This document shows positions 15,355-24,058 of a stretch of DNA of 64,000 nt, in pieces (position 1 is the stretch's first letter; the number at the start of each line of letters is the position of its first letter). The notes under the pieces are model-generated. The model was not told the origin of the DNA, made no database searches, and worked only from the letters and a program-made list of their open reading frames with translations. The translations under genes were made by a program, and so were the position numbers. The stretch covers positions 1 through 64,000 of the forward strand of contig NZ_JADKPO010000005.1 of the NCBI RefSeq assembly GCF_015352445.1, read 5' to 3'. The DNA comes from Nocardioides agariphilus. GTDB lineage: Bacteria > Actinomycetota > Actinomycetes > Propionibacteriales > Nocardioidaceae.

Positions 15355-16334
15355 ACACGATGGAGGATGAGATGTCGCAGACGACCATGACCGCTGCTCG
15401 AGGGGCGGCCGCCGGGGATCCCCCGAGCGGAGAGCTCGTCGTGCGGGCATCCGGGCTGGTCAAGCGGTACGGCCGCTTCACCGCCCTCGACGGGCTAGAC
15501 CTGGAGGTTCGAGCCGGCGAGGTGCACGGGTTCCTCGGGCCCAACGGCGCCGGCAAGTCCACGACGATCCGGATCCTGCTTGGGCTCGTTCGGAAGTCCG
15601 GGGGGGACGTCAGCCTGTTCGGCCACGACCCGTGGCACCACGCCGCACCGTTGCACCGCCGGCTGGCCTACGTTCCCGGCGACGTGGCGCTGTGGCCGGG
15701 GCTCAGCGGCGGCCAGTGCATCGACGTGCTCGCCCAGGTGCACGGCGGGATCCGCGCCGACCGGCGCCAGGAGCTGATCGACCGCTTCGACCTAGACCCG
15801 TCCAAGAGGGCCCGGGACTACTCCAAAGGCAACCGGCAGAAGGTGTCCCTGATCGCCGCCTTGGGCGCCGAGGTCGAGCTGCTGGTTCTCGACGAGCCAA
15901 CCTCGGGGTTGGACCCGCTGATGGAGCAGGCGTTCCAGGAGACCATCCGCGAACGTGCCGCTGAGGGCGTCACAGTGCTGCTCTCCAGCCATATCCTCGG
16001 CGAGGTCGAGGCGCTGGCCAGCCGGGTCAGCATCATCCGGCAGGGCAAGCGGGTGACCACCGGCACCCTGGCCGAGCTGAGGCGGCACACCCGGACCAGC
16101 ATCCACGCAAGCACCCGGACCGCCCCACAGCTCGACGGACTGTCCGGGGTGGGCAACCTCGACCTGGAGGAGTCCGACGGCACCACGCAGGTTCGCCTCA
16201 GCGTCGATCCGACCGCGTTGGAGGAGGTCGTCGGCCGGCTGCACGCCGCGGGCCTGGACACCCTGACCGTCACCCCGCCCAGCCTTGACGAGCTGTTCCT
16301 GCACGCCTACGCAGACGGCGGAGATCAGGCATGA
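15351..16334 (+). CDS. ABC transporter ATP-binding protein (drug-export type)
   Basis: 327 residues. Walker A GPNGAGKSTTIR, signature YSKGNRQKVSL, Walker B LLVLDEPTSGLDPL and switch LSSHILGE are all present, followed by the about 100-residue C-terminal extension typical of DrrA-like ATPases. It powers the permease encoded by the overlapping gene at 16331. The first residues (MNTMEDEMSQ) offer several ATGs; ATG 15351 overlaps the TetR stop, ATG 15372 lies further in. The TetR/ATPase/two-fold permease layout matches polyketide-antibiotic or tetronasin-type exporters. Confidence 0.9.
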   Translation: MNTMEDEMSQTTMTAARGAAAGDPPSGELVVRASGLVKRYGRFTALDGLDLEVRAGEVHGFLGPNGAGKSTTIRILLGLVRKSGGDVSLFGHDPWHHAAPLHRRLAYVPGDVALWPGLSGGQCIDVLAQVHGGIRADRRQELIDRFDLDPSKRARDYSKGNRQKVSLIAALGAEVELLVLDEPTSGLDPLMEQAFQETIRERAAEGVTVLLSSHILGEVEALASRVSIIRQGKRVTTGTLAELRRHTRTSIHASTRTAPQLDGLSGVGNLDLEESDGTTQVRLSVDPTALEEVVGRLHAAGLDTLTVTPPSLDELFLHAYADGGDQA

Positions 16335-17905
16335 ACGGCTCGCTGCTGACGATGGTCCGGGTGCACCTACGCACCGGATGGCTCACCCTGACGATCTGGG
16401 TGATAGCCCTGGGCGGGACGATGGCGTTCACCGTCTCGGCGATCCAGGGCCTGTACAACACCCCCGCGAAGGTGGACTCCTACGCCGCCGCCGTCAAGGG
16501 CAACGCCCTGATGATGATCAACGGCAAGATCGCCGGCATCGACTCGCTCGGCGGCATCATCGCCAACGAGTTCGGGTTCATCGCCTCCTTCGCGATCCCG
16601 TTCATGGCCGTCGGCCTGATCGCCAAGATGACCAGGAAGGACGAGGAGACCGGCCGGCTCGAGCTCGTCCTCGCCGGACGCATCGCCCGCGCGGACCCGC
16701 TGCTCGCCGGGGTCCTCGTGACTGTGGTCGCCGAGGTCTTGGTCACTGCGGCGCTGTTCGCCAGCCTGGCCGGCGCTGGGGTCCCCACCGGTGACGCAAC
16801 GCTCTACGCGCTCTCGCTGGGAGCACTCGGGCTGGTGTTTGCCGGCGCGGCGGCCGTCGCCGCCCAGCTGGTGGAGCACGCCCGCGGTGTCTACGCGATC
16901 GGCCTCGGCGCGATCCTTGCCGCCTACTTGCTGCGCGGGCTGGGAGACGTCCAGTTCTCCCCGCTGACGTGGCTGTCCCCGCTGGGCTGGCAGGAGCAGA
17001 CCCGCGCGTTCGGCGACCAGCGGTGGTGGCCGCTTCTGGTTCCTGTCGCAGCCTTCGTACTGCTTGTTGCGGTCGCCCTGGGCGTCGTCACACGACGCGA
17101 CGTGGGCAGCGCACTGCTTGGTGTCGGAGCCACCACCCCTCATGCCTCTGCGTTCCTCCGGACGCCGCTGGGGATCGCGCTGCGCTCACACCGCGGATCC
17201 CTGATCGGCTGGAGCGCCGCGACCGTGGTCGTCTCTGCGACCTTCGGGTCGGTGGCGAAACCACTCGTGGATGCGATCAACGGCAACCCGTCCCTGGCTT
17301 CGGCCATCGGCTCGTCCGGTGCGACTGGCCTGGACTCCGTCCTCGCGATGAACGCCTTGATCCTCGCCCTCCTTGCCGCCGGGTACGCCGTCCAGGCCGT
17401 CGGCGTCTTGCGCGCAGAGGAGACCGCCGGGCGTCTGGAGTCGCGCCTGTCGGGAGAGCGGAGCCGCTGGGCATGGCTGAGCGTGCAGCTCGCCCTGGTC
17501 GTCGTCGGGATCGTCGCGGTGTCCGTCCTCGGAGGAGCGGTGCTGGCCCTCAGCACCTCGTGGTCAGTGGGCCAGAACGTCGCCGGACAGGTGGTCGGGG
17601 CGGTCGTCGACTTCCTGCCGGCCGTCGCGTTCTTCGGCGGTCTGGCGGTGCTGGCCTTCGGAGTCGTGCCGCGCTGGGTGCCGGTGGTGTGGTTGGCCTA
17701 CGCGGCCGGGGCCGTGATCGCCTACCTCGGCGACTCGCTGAACCTGGCCGGCGTGGTCCGGGCCCTCTCGCCGTTCCACTTCATCGGGAACCCTCCGATC
17801 GAGCCCGTCCACGCCTCGCACGCCGCGCTGCTGGTCCTGCTCACGGTGGGATGCCTGGTCTGGGGCTATGTCGGCTTCCGTCGCCGCGGCATTCCGCAAA
17901 ACTGA
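16331..17905 (+). CDS. ABC-2 type permease, duplicated 12-helix exporter
   Basis: 524 residues, about 12 hydrophobic helices in two similar halves joined near residue 265. FAIPFMAVGLIAKMTRKDEE with TGRLELVLAGRIARADPLLA in the first half is mirrored by AAGYAVQAVGVLRAEETAGR with LESRLSGERSRWAWLSVQLA in the second, the hallmark of the polyketide-antibiotic exporter permeases, in which one chain supplies both halves of the pore. Overlaps the ATPase gene by 4 bp (ATGA). Substrate unknown; drug or lipid export is inferred from the family and the TetR partner. Confidence 0.88.
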   Translation: MNGSLLTMVRVHLRTGWLTLTIWVIALGGTMAFTVSAIQGLYNTPAKVDSYAAAVKGNALMMINGKIAGIDSLGGIIANEFGFIASFAIPFMAVGLIAKMTRKDEETGRLELVLAGRIARADPLLAGVLVTVVAEVLVTAALFASLAGAGVPTGDATLYALSLGALGLVFAGAAAVAAQLVEHARGVYAIGLGAILAAYLLRGLGDVQFSPLTWLSPLGWQEQTRAFGDQRWWPLLVPVAAFVLLVAVALGVVTRRDVGSALLGVGATTPHASAFLRTPLGIALRSHRGSLIGWSAATVVVSATFGSVAKPLVDAINGNPSLASAIGSSGATGLDSVLAMNALILALLAAGYAVQAVGVLRAEETAGRLESRLSGERSRWAWLSVQLALVVVGIVAVSVLGGAVLALSTSWSVGQNVAGQVVGAVVDFLPAVAFFGGLAVLAFGVVPRWVPVVWLAYAAGAVIAYLGDSLNLAGVVRALSPFHFIGNPPIEPVHASHAALLVLLTVGCLVWGYVGFRRRGIPQN

Positions 17906-18070
17906 TGCCATTTGGCCGCGACGATCGAGCAGCTCCCGACGTCGATCGGACCATCGTCTCCAAGGGGCTGGAGCTGCGCACATTGGAACGACGCTCACGA
18001 CCACAGTGTCGGCGAGCAGAGTCGACCACCGCGGCGCGAGCGCACGTTCGATTCCAGGGCTGCCACCGGC

Positions 18071-18172
18071 TCAGTTGATGGCTTCGGTCATCCGGGGGTC
18101 CGCCACGCGCTGCCGGTTTGAGATGACGATCGCGGCCGCAATCAGCCACAGGGGGAGCACGATCTGTCCAGG
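18071..18172 (-). pseudogene. C-terminal fragment of a membrane protein
   Basis: A minus-strand frame ends at TGA 18071 and reads IVLPLWLIAAAIVISNRQRV then ADPRMTEAIN, a hydrophobic helix plus polar tail as at the C-terminus of DUF4386-like or similar small membrane proteins. It is joined, out of frame, to the LuxR/TPR remnant upstream, so it is probably a deletion scar. Between 17906 and 18070 I see nothing. Confidence 0.4.
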
Positions 18173-18756
18173 TCGCCCGAGAGTGCTCCGGACATCGAGC
18201 CGTCGAGGAGCGGGAGTCCCTCGGCAACGCGTCCTTGGTCTACCAGCGCCGCACCGAGCTCGCTCCGGGCGCAGACATCGAGGTCGCGGGCGCGCCCGCC
18301 TCGCCGGCCGCCTTCAGCCGCCTCGCGGGCCCACTTCTCCGCGGCGATCGGGTCGCCATCGTCGTGTTCGGTGACCGCGCGGCAGAGTTGGATCCACCCG
18401 ACGAGGCGGGACAAACCGTGGTCCGCGACCAAGCGGGTGCTCTCCTCGAGCCATCCCCGAGCCGCTGCCGTGTTGCCGAACGTCATGTTCTGTCCCAGGC
18501 AGAGGTAGACGATTGCGTTGAGGGCCTGCTCCAGCTAGCCGGCGACGCGGAACGCCCGGTACGCGCGCTCCTCCAGCACCAGGGCCTCGGCTGGTTCCGT
18601 GAGCCACCAGCGCGCGATGGCCAGCCCCCTCAACGCCTCCCCAGACTCCTCATCGGCGAGCGCGGACGCGAAGAGCTGACGGGCCGTTGTCCATCGACCC
18701 GCGGCCAGCGCGGCGGCACCCTGCTCGAGAACGCTGGCACCCGCGGCGGACGACAT
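18142..18756 (-). pseudogene. LuxR-type regulator with TPR region, nonsense-mutated and truncated
   Basis: From ATG 18756: SVLEQGAAALAAGRWTTARQ, EESGEALRGLAIARWWLTEP and LEERAYRAFRVAG, then an in-frame TAG at 18535-18537, then LEQALNAIVYLCLGQNMTFG, AARGWLEESTRLVADHGLSR and so on to 18142. This is the TPR-like N-terminal half of a family that ends in a LuxR helix-turn-helix; a GAG-to-TAG change would explain the stop. The C-terminal half with the DNA-binding domain is gone, replaced by the membrane-protein fragment at 18071. Non-functional. Confidence 0.65.
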
Positions 18757-18904
18757 GCGACGAGTGTCCACCTGATGCCGCGGCCACGATCCAAGACGAT
18801 CCGACTGACGACGCTCTATCAGGTCGGCTCGCACACGCGACACACGGCGAACTGACTCGCTTCGATGTCGAGATCGGACGACGAGCTGCTCGGACACCGC
18901 GCCT

Positions 18905-20470
18905 TCACATGAGTCCGTTCTCCAGGGCGTACACGGCCGCGCCGGCTCGGGACGAGACGCCGATCTTCTGGTAGATGTGCGTGACGTGTCGCTCGACGGT
19001 CTTGCCGGAGATGCCCAGTGTTTGGGCGATGACGGGGTTCGTCTGTTCCCGAGCCACCAGGCGCAACACCTCGGCCTCGCGCTCGGTCAACGCGATGCTC
19101 GGGGCGCGCCGGGTCCAGCTCCCGCGCTGCCCGACCGAGGTGGTGACCGCCTCGACGGCGTTTCGATCCAGCAGCCCCTGGTCCGCCTGTGTCCTGAGGG
19201 CATTGCTGGCTTCCGGCTCGGTGAGTGCCTTTCGGTGAGGTCGGGTCTCGGTCAGCGAGCACCACGAGTTCGCTGCCGCGAGGAGCCGGGCGGGTGCGGC
19301 CAGTCCCGACGACCGGAGCCCGCGGTGGTAGCCGGACCCGTCGAGATGCTCGTGGTGTGCGGCGCCGAGTGCGCCGACCCGCGCCAGTACGGGGTTGTCG
19401 GCGAAGATCCGCTCGGTGAAGTAGCTGTGCAACCTGATCCGCTCGTGTTCGGCCCGGGACAGCGGGCCGGCCTTGGCCAGCAGGCTGGACTGGAGGCCGA
19501 CCCGGCCGACGTCGTGGACCAACCCAGCGCGCGTGACCAGATCGACGTCGTCTGGCGTCATGCTCGCGGCCCGGGCGGCCCGCTGCGCCACGTCGGCCAC
19601 GCGTCGGGAGTGGCCGACCATGTGGGGGGACTTGAGGTCGCCGAAGTCGGCGATGCAGGTCAGCGCCCGATCCACCTGTGGACCGGATAGAAGGAAGGGA
19701 TCTCCTGGTTCGGCGTCCAGCAGCAGGGGCCCGAGGTCGCCCTGGTCGAGGTCCGAGAGCAGATCGCCGAGGTCGTCTGCGGCGAGGGCCGCCAGGGTGG
19801 GGTCGAGGGACCGGCCCGCCCGGAGTCGAAGACGGCGTGCGATCTCAGCCGCGTCCCGGGTGGTGCTCTCCTGACCGACGACCCAGGCCACGTGCACCAC
19901 CCGCATCGGCAGGCTGATCGCCTCGGCGGCGGCGAGGCGCTGGGTGCTCATGCCGTCCCACCGCTCATAGACGTGGGCCAGCCCGTCCACCACGCGCGGT
20001 CCGAGCTCCAGGCGCTTCGCCATCAGCTCCGCCGCCTCGCAGTGGTTGCGATGGTGGGGTCCCATCTCGGGACCCGCGAACCACTGCGCCATCGACTGTG
20101 CGGCGGCGTGTGCCTCGGGTGCCGGCAAGGTCGCCGCCAACGCCCGCTCCAGCTCGGGCACCAACTCCTCGTCGGTGGCGACCAGGAGGTGCCCCAGCCC
20201 GAGCTCGTCGACAGCCTTGGACGTCTCGTGCGAGGTCGTGGTGCAGCCTACGTAGCACAGGAGCGCGAGGTAGTACGCCGCGACCACGTCCCGCTCGTCG
20301 ATGCCCGCTCCGTGGCCGAGCCGTGCCGAGATCACCGCCGTCCGGTGGATCGTCTGAGCGGGCACTCCCAGGCCCAGCTCGATCGCCAGGGCCAGCGAGT
20401 CCAAGACGTGCGCCAGGCGCACCGGCGAAGCGTCCATCGGGAATCCGTTCGGTTCGGATCGCAAGTCCAC
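18905..20470 (-). CDS. HD-GYP-like phosphohydrolase fused to a LuxR helix-turn-helix
   Basis: 521 residues. An HD-GYP-like domain (about 270-420) shows GHSRRVADVA, LVHDVGRVGL and AAHHEHLDGSGYHRGL; the later metal-ligand stretch, usually VAD..DAL, reads AANSWCSLTETRPHRKAL, so an acidic ligand is replaced by Asn and activity is doubtful. Residues about 90-230 contain a second, more degenerate copy (HVYERWDGMSTQRLA then ISLPMRVVHVA). The last 65 residues are a LuxR helix-turn-helix (LTEREAEVLRLVAREQTNPV and SGKTVERHVTHIYQKIGV). It may be a transcription factor that binds a nucleotide or c-di-GMP-like ligand. GTG start at 20470; an in-frame ATG 11 codons on is an alternative. Confidence 0.8.
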   Translation of the reverse strand: MDLRSEPNGFPMDASPVRLAHVLDSLALAIELGLGVPAQTIHRTAVISARLGHGAGIDERDVVAAYYLALLCYVGCTTTSHETSKAVDELGLGHLLVATDEELVPELERALAATLPAPEAHAAAQSMAQWFAGPEMGPHHRNHCEAAELMAKRLELGPRVVDGLAHVYERWDGMSTQRLAAAEAISLPMRVVHVAWVVGQESTTRDAAEIARRLRLRAGRSLDPTLAALAADDLGDLLSDLDQGDLGPLLLDAEPGDPFLLSGPQVDRALTCIADFGDLKSPHMVGHSRRVADVAQRAARAASMTPDDVDLVTRAGLVHDVGRVGLQSSLLAKAGPLSRAEHERIRLHSYFTERIFADNPVLARVGALGAAHHEHLDGSGYHRGLRSSGLAAPARLLAAANSWCSLTETRPHRKALTEPEASNALRTQADQGLLDRNAVEAVTTSVGQRGSWTRRAPSIALTEREAEVLRLVAREQTNPVIAQTLGISGKTVERHVTHIYQKIGVSSRAGAAVYALENGLM

Positions 20471-20582
20471 CTAAGAACGCCGATCGGGTCAAGCAGTTGG
20501 CGGCACCATCGTGGTCGTGGCGGACCGACCCTGCGGTGCGCGAAGCGCGACGCGGCCCGCAACGTCGTTCGGTAGCGGGTGG

Positions 20583-20999
20583 TCAGGCGGGGACCGGCAC
20601 GGCGCCGATCTGCACCATCAGGCCCATCAGGTCGAACTGCGCGTGGTGCTCGACGAGCCTGCCGTCCTCGATGCGGTCGAAGGCATCGCCGCAGACCCGG
20701 ACCGGACGGTTGCTGGCCGGCACCCCGTTGAACTCGCCGGTGTGCAGCGCGGTCCAGGTGAGCCGGGTGGCGACCAGGTCGCCCTCGGCCACCTGGGACT
20801 CGACGATGTGTCGGCCGTTGGAGAAGCCTCCAAGGATGCCGCGTGCCATCTCCTCGAACTGGTCACGGTTCACGGAGTCACCCCCGTTGGCGCTCGCAAC
20901 GAGGTCGGGCGACGCGATCGCGCGCCAGGCCTCGAAGTCGAGGTCGTCGGCGCTCTGCAGGAAGGATCGGGCGATCTGCTTGTTCGTCTCCGCGTTCAT
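20583..20999 (-). CDS. SnoaL-like / ester cyclase family protein (NTF2 fold)
   Basis: 138 residues, ATG preceded by GGAGA. The pattern NKQIARSFLQSADDLDFEAW, then VNRDQFEEMARGILGGFSNG and ATRLTWTALHTGEFNGVPAS with GDAFDRIEDGRLVEHHAQFD is that of SnoaL-like polyketide cyclase or ester cyclase proteins with an alpha+beta NTF2 cone. These act on small hydrophobic substrates or bind them without catalysis. Stands alone between the HD-GYP gene and the minus-strand exporter. Substrate unknown. Confidence 0.8.
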   Translation of the reverse strand: MNAETNKQIARSFLQSADDLDFEAWRAIASPDLVASANGGDSVNRDQFEEMARGILGGFSNGRHIVESQVAEGDLVATRLTWTALHTGEFNGVPASNRPVRVCGDAFDRIEDGRLVEHHAQFDLMGLMVQIGAVPVPA

Positions 21000-21310
21000 G
21001 GTGGTCTCCGTTCGTGAGTGATCGGTAGTGGACCTGTGCAGCATGTCGGCCCCCCGAGCGCACCACATCCGGCGAACCCCCCACGAACCAGAGCAGCTGC
21101 TTCGTGGGCCATCCGGCGCGACAGTCGGGAAGCCCGCCCGTCGGGAGCGCCCACAGCGGGCGGTGTGCAAGCACCCGCTCCGGGCGTTCGGGTACCTGCA
21201 ATTGGCTACGCGTCCAGATGAGCGATCCCCAAGAGGTACGCCGCCTGACCGAGGTCCCAGGCGATGTGGGTGATGACAGAGAAGGGGTGCATCGTGTGGC
21301 CCGCTGCCGG
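21000..21310. other. Intergenic region with a tiny ORF after the ABC permease
   Basis: Holds the promoter of the SnoaL-like gene. A minus-strand ATG at 21290, 20 bp after the permease stop, gives MHPFSVITHIAWDLGQAAYL LGIAHLDA (28 residues, stop at 21207), which looks protein-like and hydrophobic but has no ribosome binding site; it may be a fragment of a lost membrane protein. Nothing else is seen. Confidence 0.3.
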
Positions 21311-22075
21311 TCAGACCACCTCGGCGCGCCGCCACCATGCCACCGTCGCGGCCGCACCCAGCGCGGCGACCAACGGCACCACGGTCAGCCAGACCGGAGC
21401 TACCGGTTCCATCCCCGCGTCGGTGCCCATGGCCCACACTGCCGCCACGGACCAGGGCCACCAGGTGCCAGCGCCGGCCACCATGGCGACTTGGGCGGCG
21501 ACGACGAGCACCATCAGGCCACCGACGGCAGGGAGATAGCCGCGCCCGATGCTGGCAGGCAGCGCGACGGGAAGCGCGAGGAGTCCGGACAGGACCGCCA
21601 GAGCCGCGAGCCGCCCGAGGACGCCCCCGTCGGCCGTGTCGGGAAGCCCGAGGCCGGAGGCTGTCCCGATCAGCGCGGCGGCCACGGCCACGCCGATGCC
21701 CACCGCGACAGACCACGCCGCCAGGAGCACCAGCTTGGCCCGGGCGACGGAGGTGCGGGGGGTCGCGGAGGCGTAGAGCGAGACGACCGTACGGTCGGCG
21801 TACTCCCGTCCGAAGCACCAGCCGACCACGATGCCGGAGCCGACCACGCCGGCGGTGGCGTAGATCTGGAGCAAGCCGCCGAGGTAGCCGGACCAGCCGA
21901 GACCGGGCAGCAGCAGGGAGGCTTTGGCGCTCATCGGGTCGTCGCCGCCGCGTTCGGCGGCGATCAGGAAGGCCCGGGCGAGCAGTGCCGGCACCAGGAG
22001 CAGGGCCACGGTCGCCACGGCGACCACGCGGGAGCGGCGCAGCTTGAGCGCCTCGACGGCGTACGCCGCGGTCAT
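21311..22075 (-). CDS. ABC-2 type permease
   Basis: 254 residues with six hydrophobic helices. Start MTAAYAVEALKLRRSRVV is typical for ABC-2 permeases that begin with a cytoplasmic amphipathic helix (EALKLRRS). GREYADRTVVSLYASATPRT followed by VARAKLVLLAAWSVAV is the conserved EY-x-x-RT loop of this class. Its ATG overlaps the stop of the ATPase gene (ATGA), so it is the membrane partner of that protein. Substrate unknown; bacitracin-type or lipid export is possible. Confidence 0.88.
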   Translation of the reverse strand: MTAAYAVEALKLRRSRVVAVATVALLLVPALLARAFLIAAERGGDDPMSAKASLLLPGLGWSGYLGGLLQIYATAGVVGSGIVVGWCFGREYADRTVVSLYASATPRTSVARAKLVLLAAWSVAVGIGVAVAAALIGTASGLGLPDTADGGVLGRLAALAVLSGLLALPVALPASIGRGYLPAVGGLMVLVVAAQVAMVAGAGTWWPWSVAAVWAMGTDAGMEPVAPVWLTVVPLVAALGAAATVAWWRRAEVV

Positions 22076-22809
22076 CGGACCGGCTCCACGCGCCGGGCCG
22101 CCTCGTCGGCGGCGTGCACCATCGCGAAGAACGCCCGCTCCAGGTCGACGCCGTGCGGGTCCAGCTGGCCCACGATGGTGCCGGCATGGATGACACTGAC
22201 TCTGTCCGCGATCCGAGCCACCTCGTCCAGGTGGTGACTGGAGACCAGCGCTGCAACCCCGGCGGCGGCTCGGGCCAGCAGCAGCTCGCGCAGCAGCAGC
22301 ACCCCGGCCGGGTCGAGGGCGTTGGTGGGTTCGTCCAGGACGAGCAGCCGCGGCTCGTGCACGAACGCGCTGCCCAGGCCGACGCGCTGCCGGTTGCCCT
22401 GGGAGAGCGCCGAGGCACGACGGTCCGCCCACGCCCCGAGCTCGAGGTCGGCCAGCGTGCGGTCGGCCCGGGCCCGGGCCGCGTAGGCGGGCACGCCGTG
22501 CAGCCGCGCCGCCGCCCAGAGGTTCTCCCGGACCGTCAGCTCGGGGTAGACGAACGGCGTGTCGATCAGGTGTCCCACCCGGCCCCACCCAGCGCCGTTG
22601 AGGTGCGCAACCTCGACGCCGTCGATGCGGACGACACCACCCTTGGGCCGGATCATCCCCAGCGCGGCGCGCATCAGGGTCGACTTCCCGGCCCCGTTGA
22701 ACCCGACCAGCGCGTGCACCTCCCCGGGAGCAACGCTGAGGTCGACGTCGTGCAGCACCGTGGTGTCGCCGTAGCGGTGCGCCAGGCGGCTGATCTGCAG
22801 CGCGCTCAT
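22072..22809 (-). CDS. ABC transporter ATP-binding protein
   Basis: 245 residues. Walker A GFNGAGKSTLMR, signature LSQGNRQRVGL, Walker B LLVLDEPTNALDPA and switch LVSSHHLDEV are complete; the Q-loop region is IDTPFVYPELTVRENL. Overlaps both the upstream TetR gene and the downstream permease by 4 bp, giving a compact three-gene operon tetR-ATPase-permease. It drives the 21311-22075 permease. Confidence 0.9.
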   Translation of the reverse strand: MSALQISRLAHRYGDTTVLHDVDLSVAPGEVHALVGFNGAGKSTLMRAALGMIRPKGGVVRIDGVEVAHLNGAGWGRVGHLIDTPFVYPELTVRENLWAAARLHGVPAYAARARADRTLADLELGAWADRRASALSQGNRQRVGLGSAFVHEPRLLVLDEPTNALDPAGVLLLRELLLARAAAGVAALVSSHHLDEVARIADRVSVIHAGTIVGQLDPHGVDLERAFFAMVHAADEAARRVEPVR

Positions 22810-23378
22810 CGCCTCGCCGTCCCGTCGAGCACGTCGAGTGCGGCGCCGAGCCGGCTCGACATCGGGACGTCTTGGTCGCTGAGGCACCACTCGAGCAGGG
22901 CGACGGTGAGTGCGGCCAGCGCAGCAGCCGAGGCGATCCGGGCCTCGAACGGACTGACACCGTCCGCGACCAGGACCTCAGCGATCGCCTCCTGGGTGGC
23001 CTCGGTCGCGGCGAAGGTCCCCGCGCGGAGCACCGGATGCCCTGCGGCGATCCTGACCCGGACACGGACCTCCTCCTGTCCCGGCAGGTCCACGTGCGTG
23101 AGCGCGGCGCGGAGTCCCGCGCAGACGCGCGTTAGAGGCGGAAGGCCGGTCGGTGCGGCGGCCACCGCAGCCGCGATGGCCGGATCGAAGCCGTCATCGA
23201 GCACCACGGCATCCTTAGTCGGGAAGTGCCGGAAGAACGTCATGTGACTGACGCCGGCCTCCCGCGCGATCTGCTCCACGGTCGTCGCGTCGTACCCCTG
23301 CTCGGAAAACAGCCTGAGTGCCGCCGCCTGTAGCCCGGCACGGGTGCGTTCGGTCCTACTGGTGCTCGTGACCATCAT
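22806..23378 (-). CDS. TetR-family repressor of the minus-strand ABC exporter
   Basis: 190 residues. Helix-turn-helix at about 12-57 (GLQAAALRLFSEQGYDATTV then AREAGVSHMTFFRHFPTKDA) and a short ligand-binding part. It heads the operon and has a 19-bp palindrome 5 bp upstream of its start, so it is very probably autoregulated and controls the exporter. The C-terminal half contains LEWCLSDQDVPM with a single Cys. Confidence 0.88.
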   Translation of the reverse strand: MMVTSTSRTERTRAGLQAAALRLFSEQGYDATTVEQIAREAGVSHMTFFRHFPTKDAVVLDDGFDPAIAAAVAAAPTGLPPLTRVCAGLRAALTHVDLPGQEEVRVRVRIAAGHPVLRAGTFAATEATQEAIAEVLVADGVSPFEARIASAAALAALTVALLEWCLSDQDVPMSSRLGAALDVLDGTARR

Positions 23379-23383
23379 GCCCC

Positions 23384-23402
23384 AATGTTAGTGGCTAACA
23401 TT
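23384..23402. promoter_or_regulatory. Palindromic TetR operator
   Basis: AATGTTAG-TGG-CTAACATT is a perfect 8-bp inverted repeat with 3-bp spacer, 5 bp before the TetR start at 23378. The position implies that RNA polymerase binding or a leaderless start is blocked. The core resembles the operator at 14692 (ATGTT-AGC). From 23403 to 23654 I see no gene. Confidence 0.7.
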
Positions 23403-23654
23403 TGGTGGAGCAACCCCTCCGAGTGGAGACCTTTCGGCCGGGCACCGCCTTCCCGTTCGCCGAAAGCATGCGGCGACCGCCGATCGGCAGGAGCGGAGTC
23501 CCGGCGAACTCCGTAAGCGGATCCGCACGCGGGACGAGAACCGCCCACGCGCCCTGAGGGTCGGTCGTACTTGCGCCAACGAGTCCGTGAACTGCCCACC
23601 GACTCGCAAGAGGAGTGGGGACCTCGAAGACCTCGGTAGACGTCCTTGACTCGC

Positions 23655-23714
23655 CCCGGGGTGTCCTGAGTCAGGACACTGTCAACTCGACCATGTGATG
23701 TCTCAAGACATCGT
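23655..23714. mobile_element. IS481-type element, transposase-distal end
   Basis: Contains TGTCCTGAGTCAGGACA (8-bp arms around one base) and GATGTCTCAAGACATC (7-bp arms), the same box types as at 68-140 and 14148-14196 but in the opposite orientation, plus the CACTGTCA run. With the transposase 3' fragment at 23757 this marks the downstream end of another copy. Confidence 0.6.
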
Positions 23715-23751
23715 GGACGGCCGAACCCAATAGATGTGGGTTCGGCCGTCC
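23715..23751 (+). terminator. Rho-independent terminator at the IS end
   Basis: A perfect 15-bp stem (GGACGGCCGAACCCA with its complement) around a 7-base loop, followed on the plus strand by TTTGTTTAG. It would stop plus-strand transcription entering the element; the A-rich start on the other strand suggests it may also serve the transposase gene. Confidence 0.8.
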
Positions 23752-23756
23752 TTTGT

Positions 23757-23880
23757 TTAGCTGGTGGGTCCGGGTGGGCGTCCGGTGCCTTGGAAGCGCT
23801 CGGATGTGTCGAGGACGAGTTCGCGTGAGCAGTTCGTCGGTCACGGCGTCGATGACGCCGCGCAGAAAGTTGTCCGTTGA
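23757..23880 (-). pseudogene. IS481-family transposase, C-terminal remnant
   Basis: On the minus strand FLRGVIDAVTDELL continues, after a one-base shift, as RELVLDTSERFQGTGRPPGP and a TAA at 23757-23759. This matches the usual end of IS481-family transposases (V-I-D-x-x-T-G-E-L-L-R-x-L-T-L-D-x-T, then a GRPPGP-like tail). Only about 40 residues survive, so it is a dead remnant. From 23881 to 24058 nothing is evident. Confidence 0.65.
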
Positions 23881-24058
23881 GCGCGACGTGGCGTTTCACA
23901 GGGACGGATCGATGGGGTTCGGTCGGCGTGACGAGCCTCACGTCGGCCGGAGCCGCTGTCTCAGCATGGCGTTGTTCGGCTGGGAGGGGACAGACGGTGG
24001 TCGGCCGGGGCCGTGGCGATCAGTCGCCGCGGCTCCGGCCACCTGGACCGGCTGGCAG

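Noticed and set aside
22999-23016. GGCGAAGGTCCC in the TetR gene as another DevR box
   Set aside because: It is inside coding sequence with only one good half, most likely chance.
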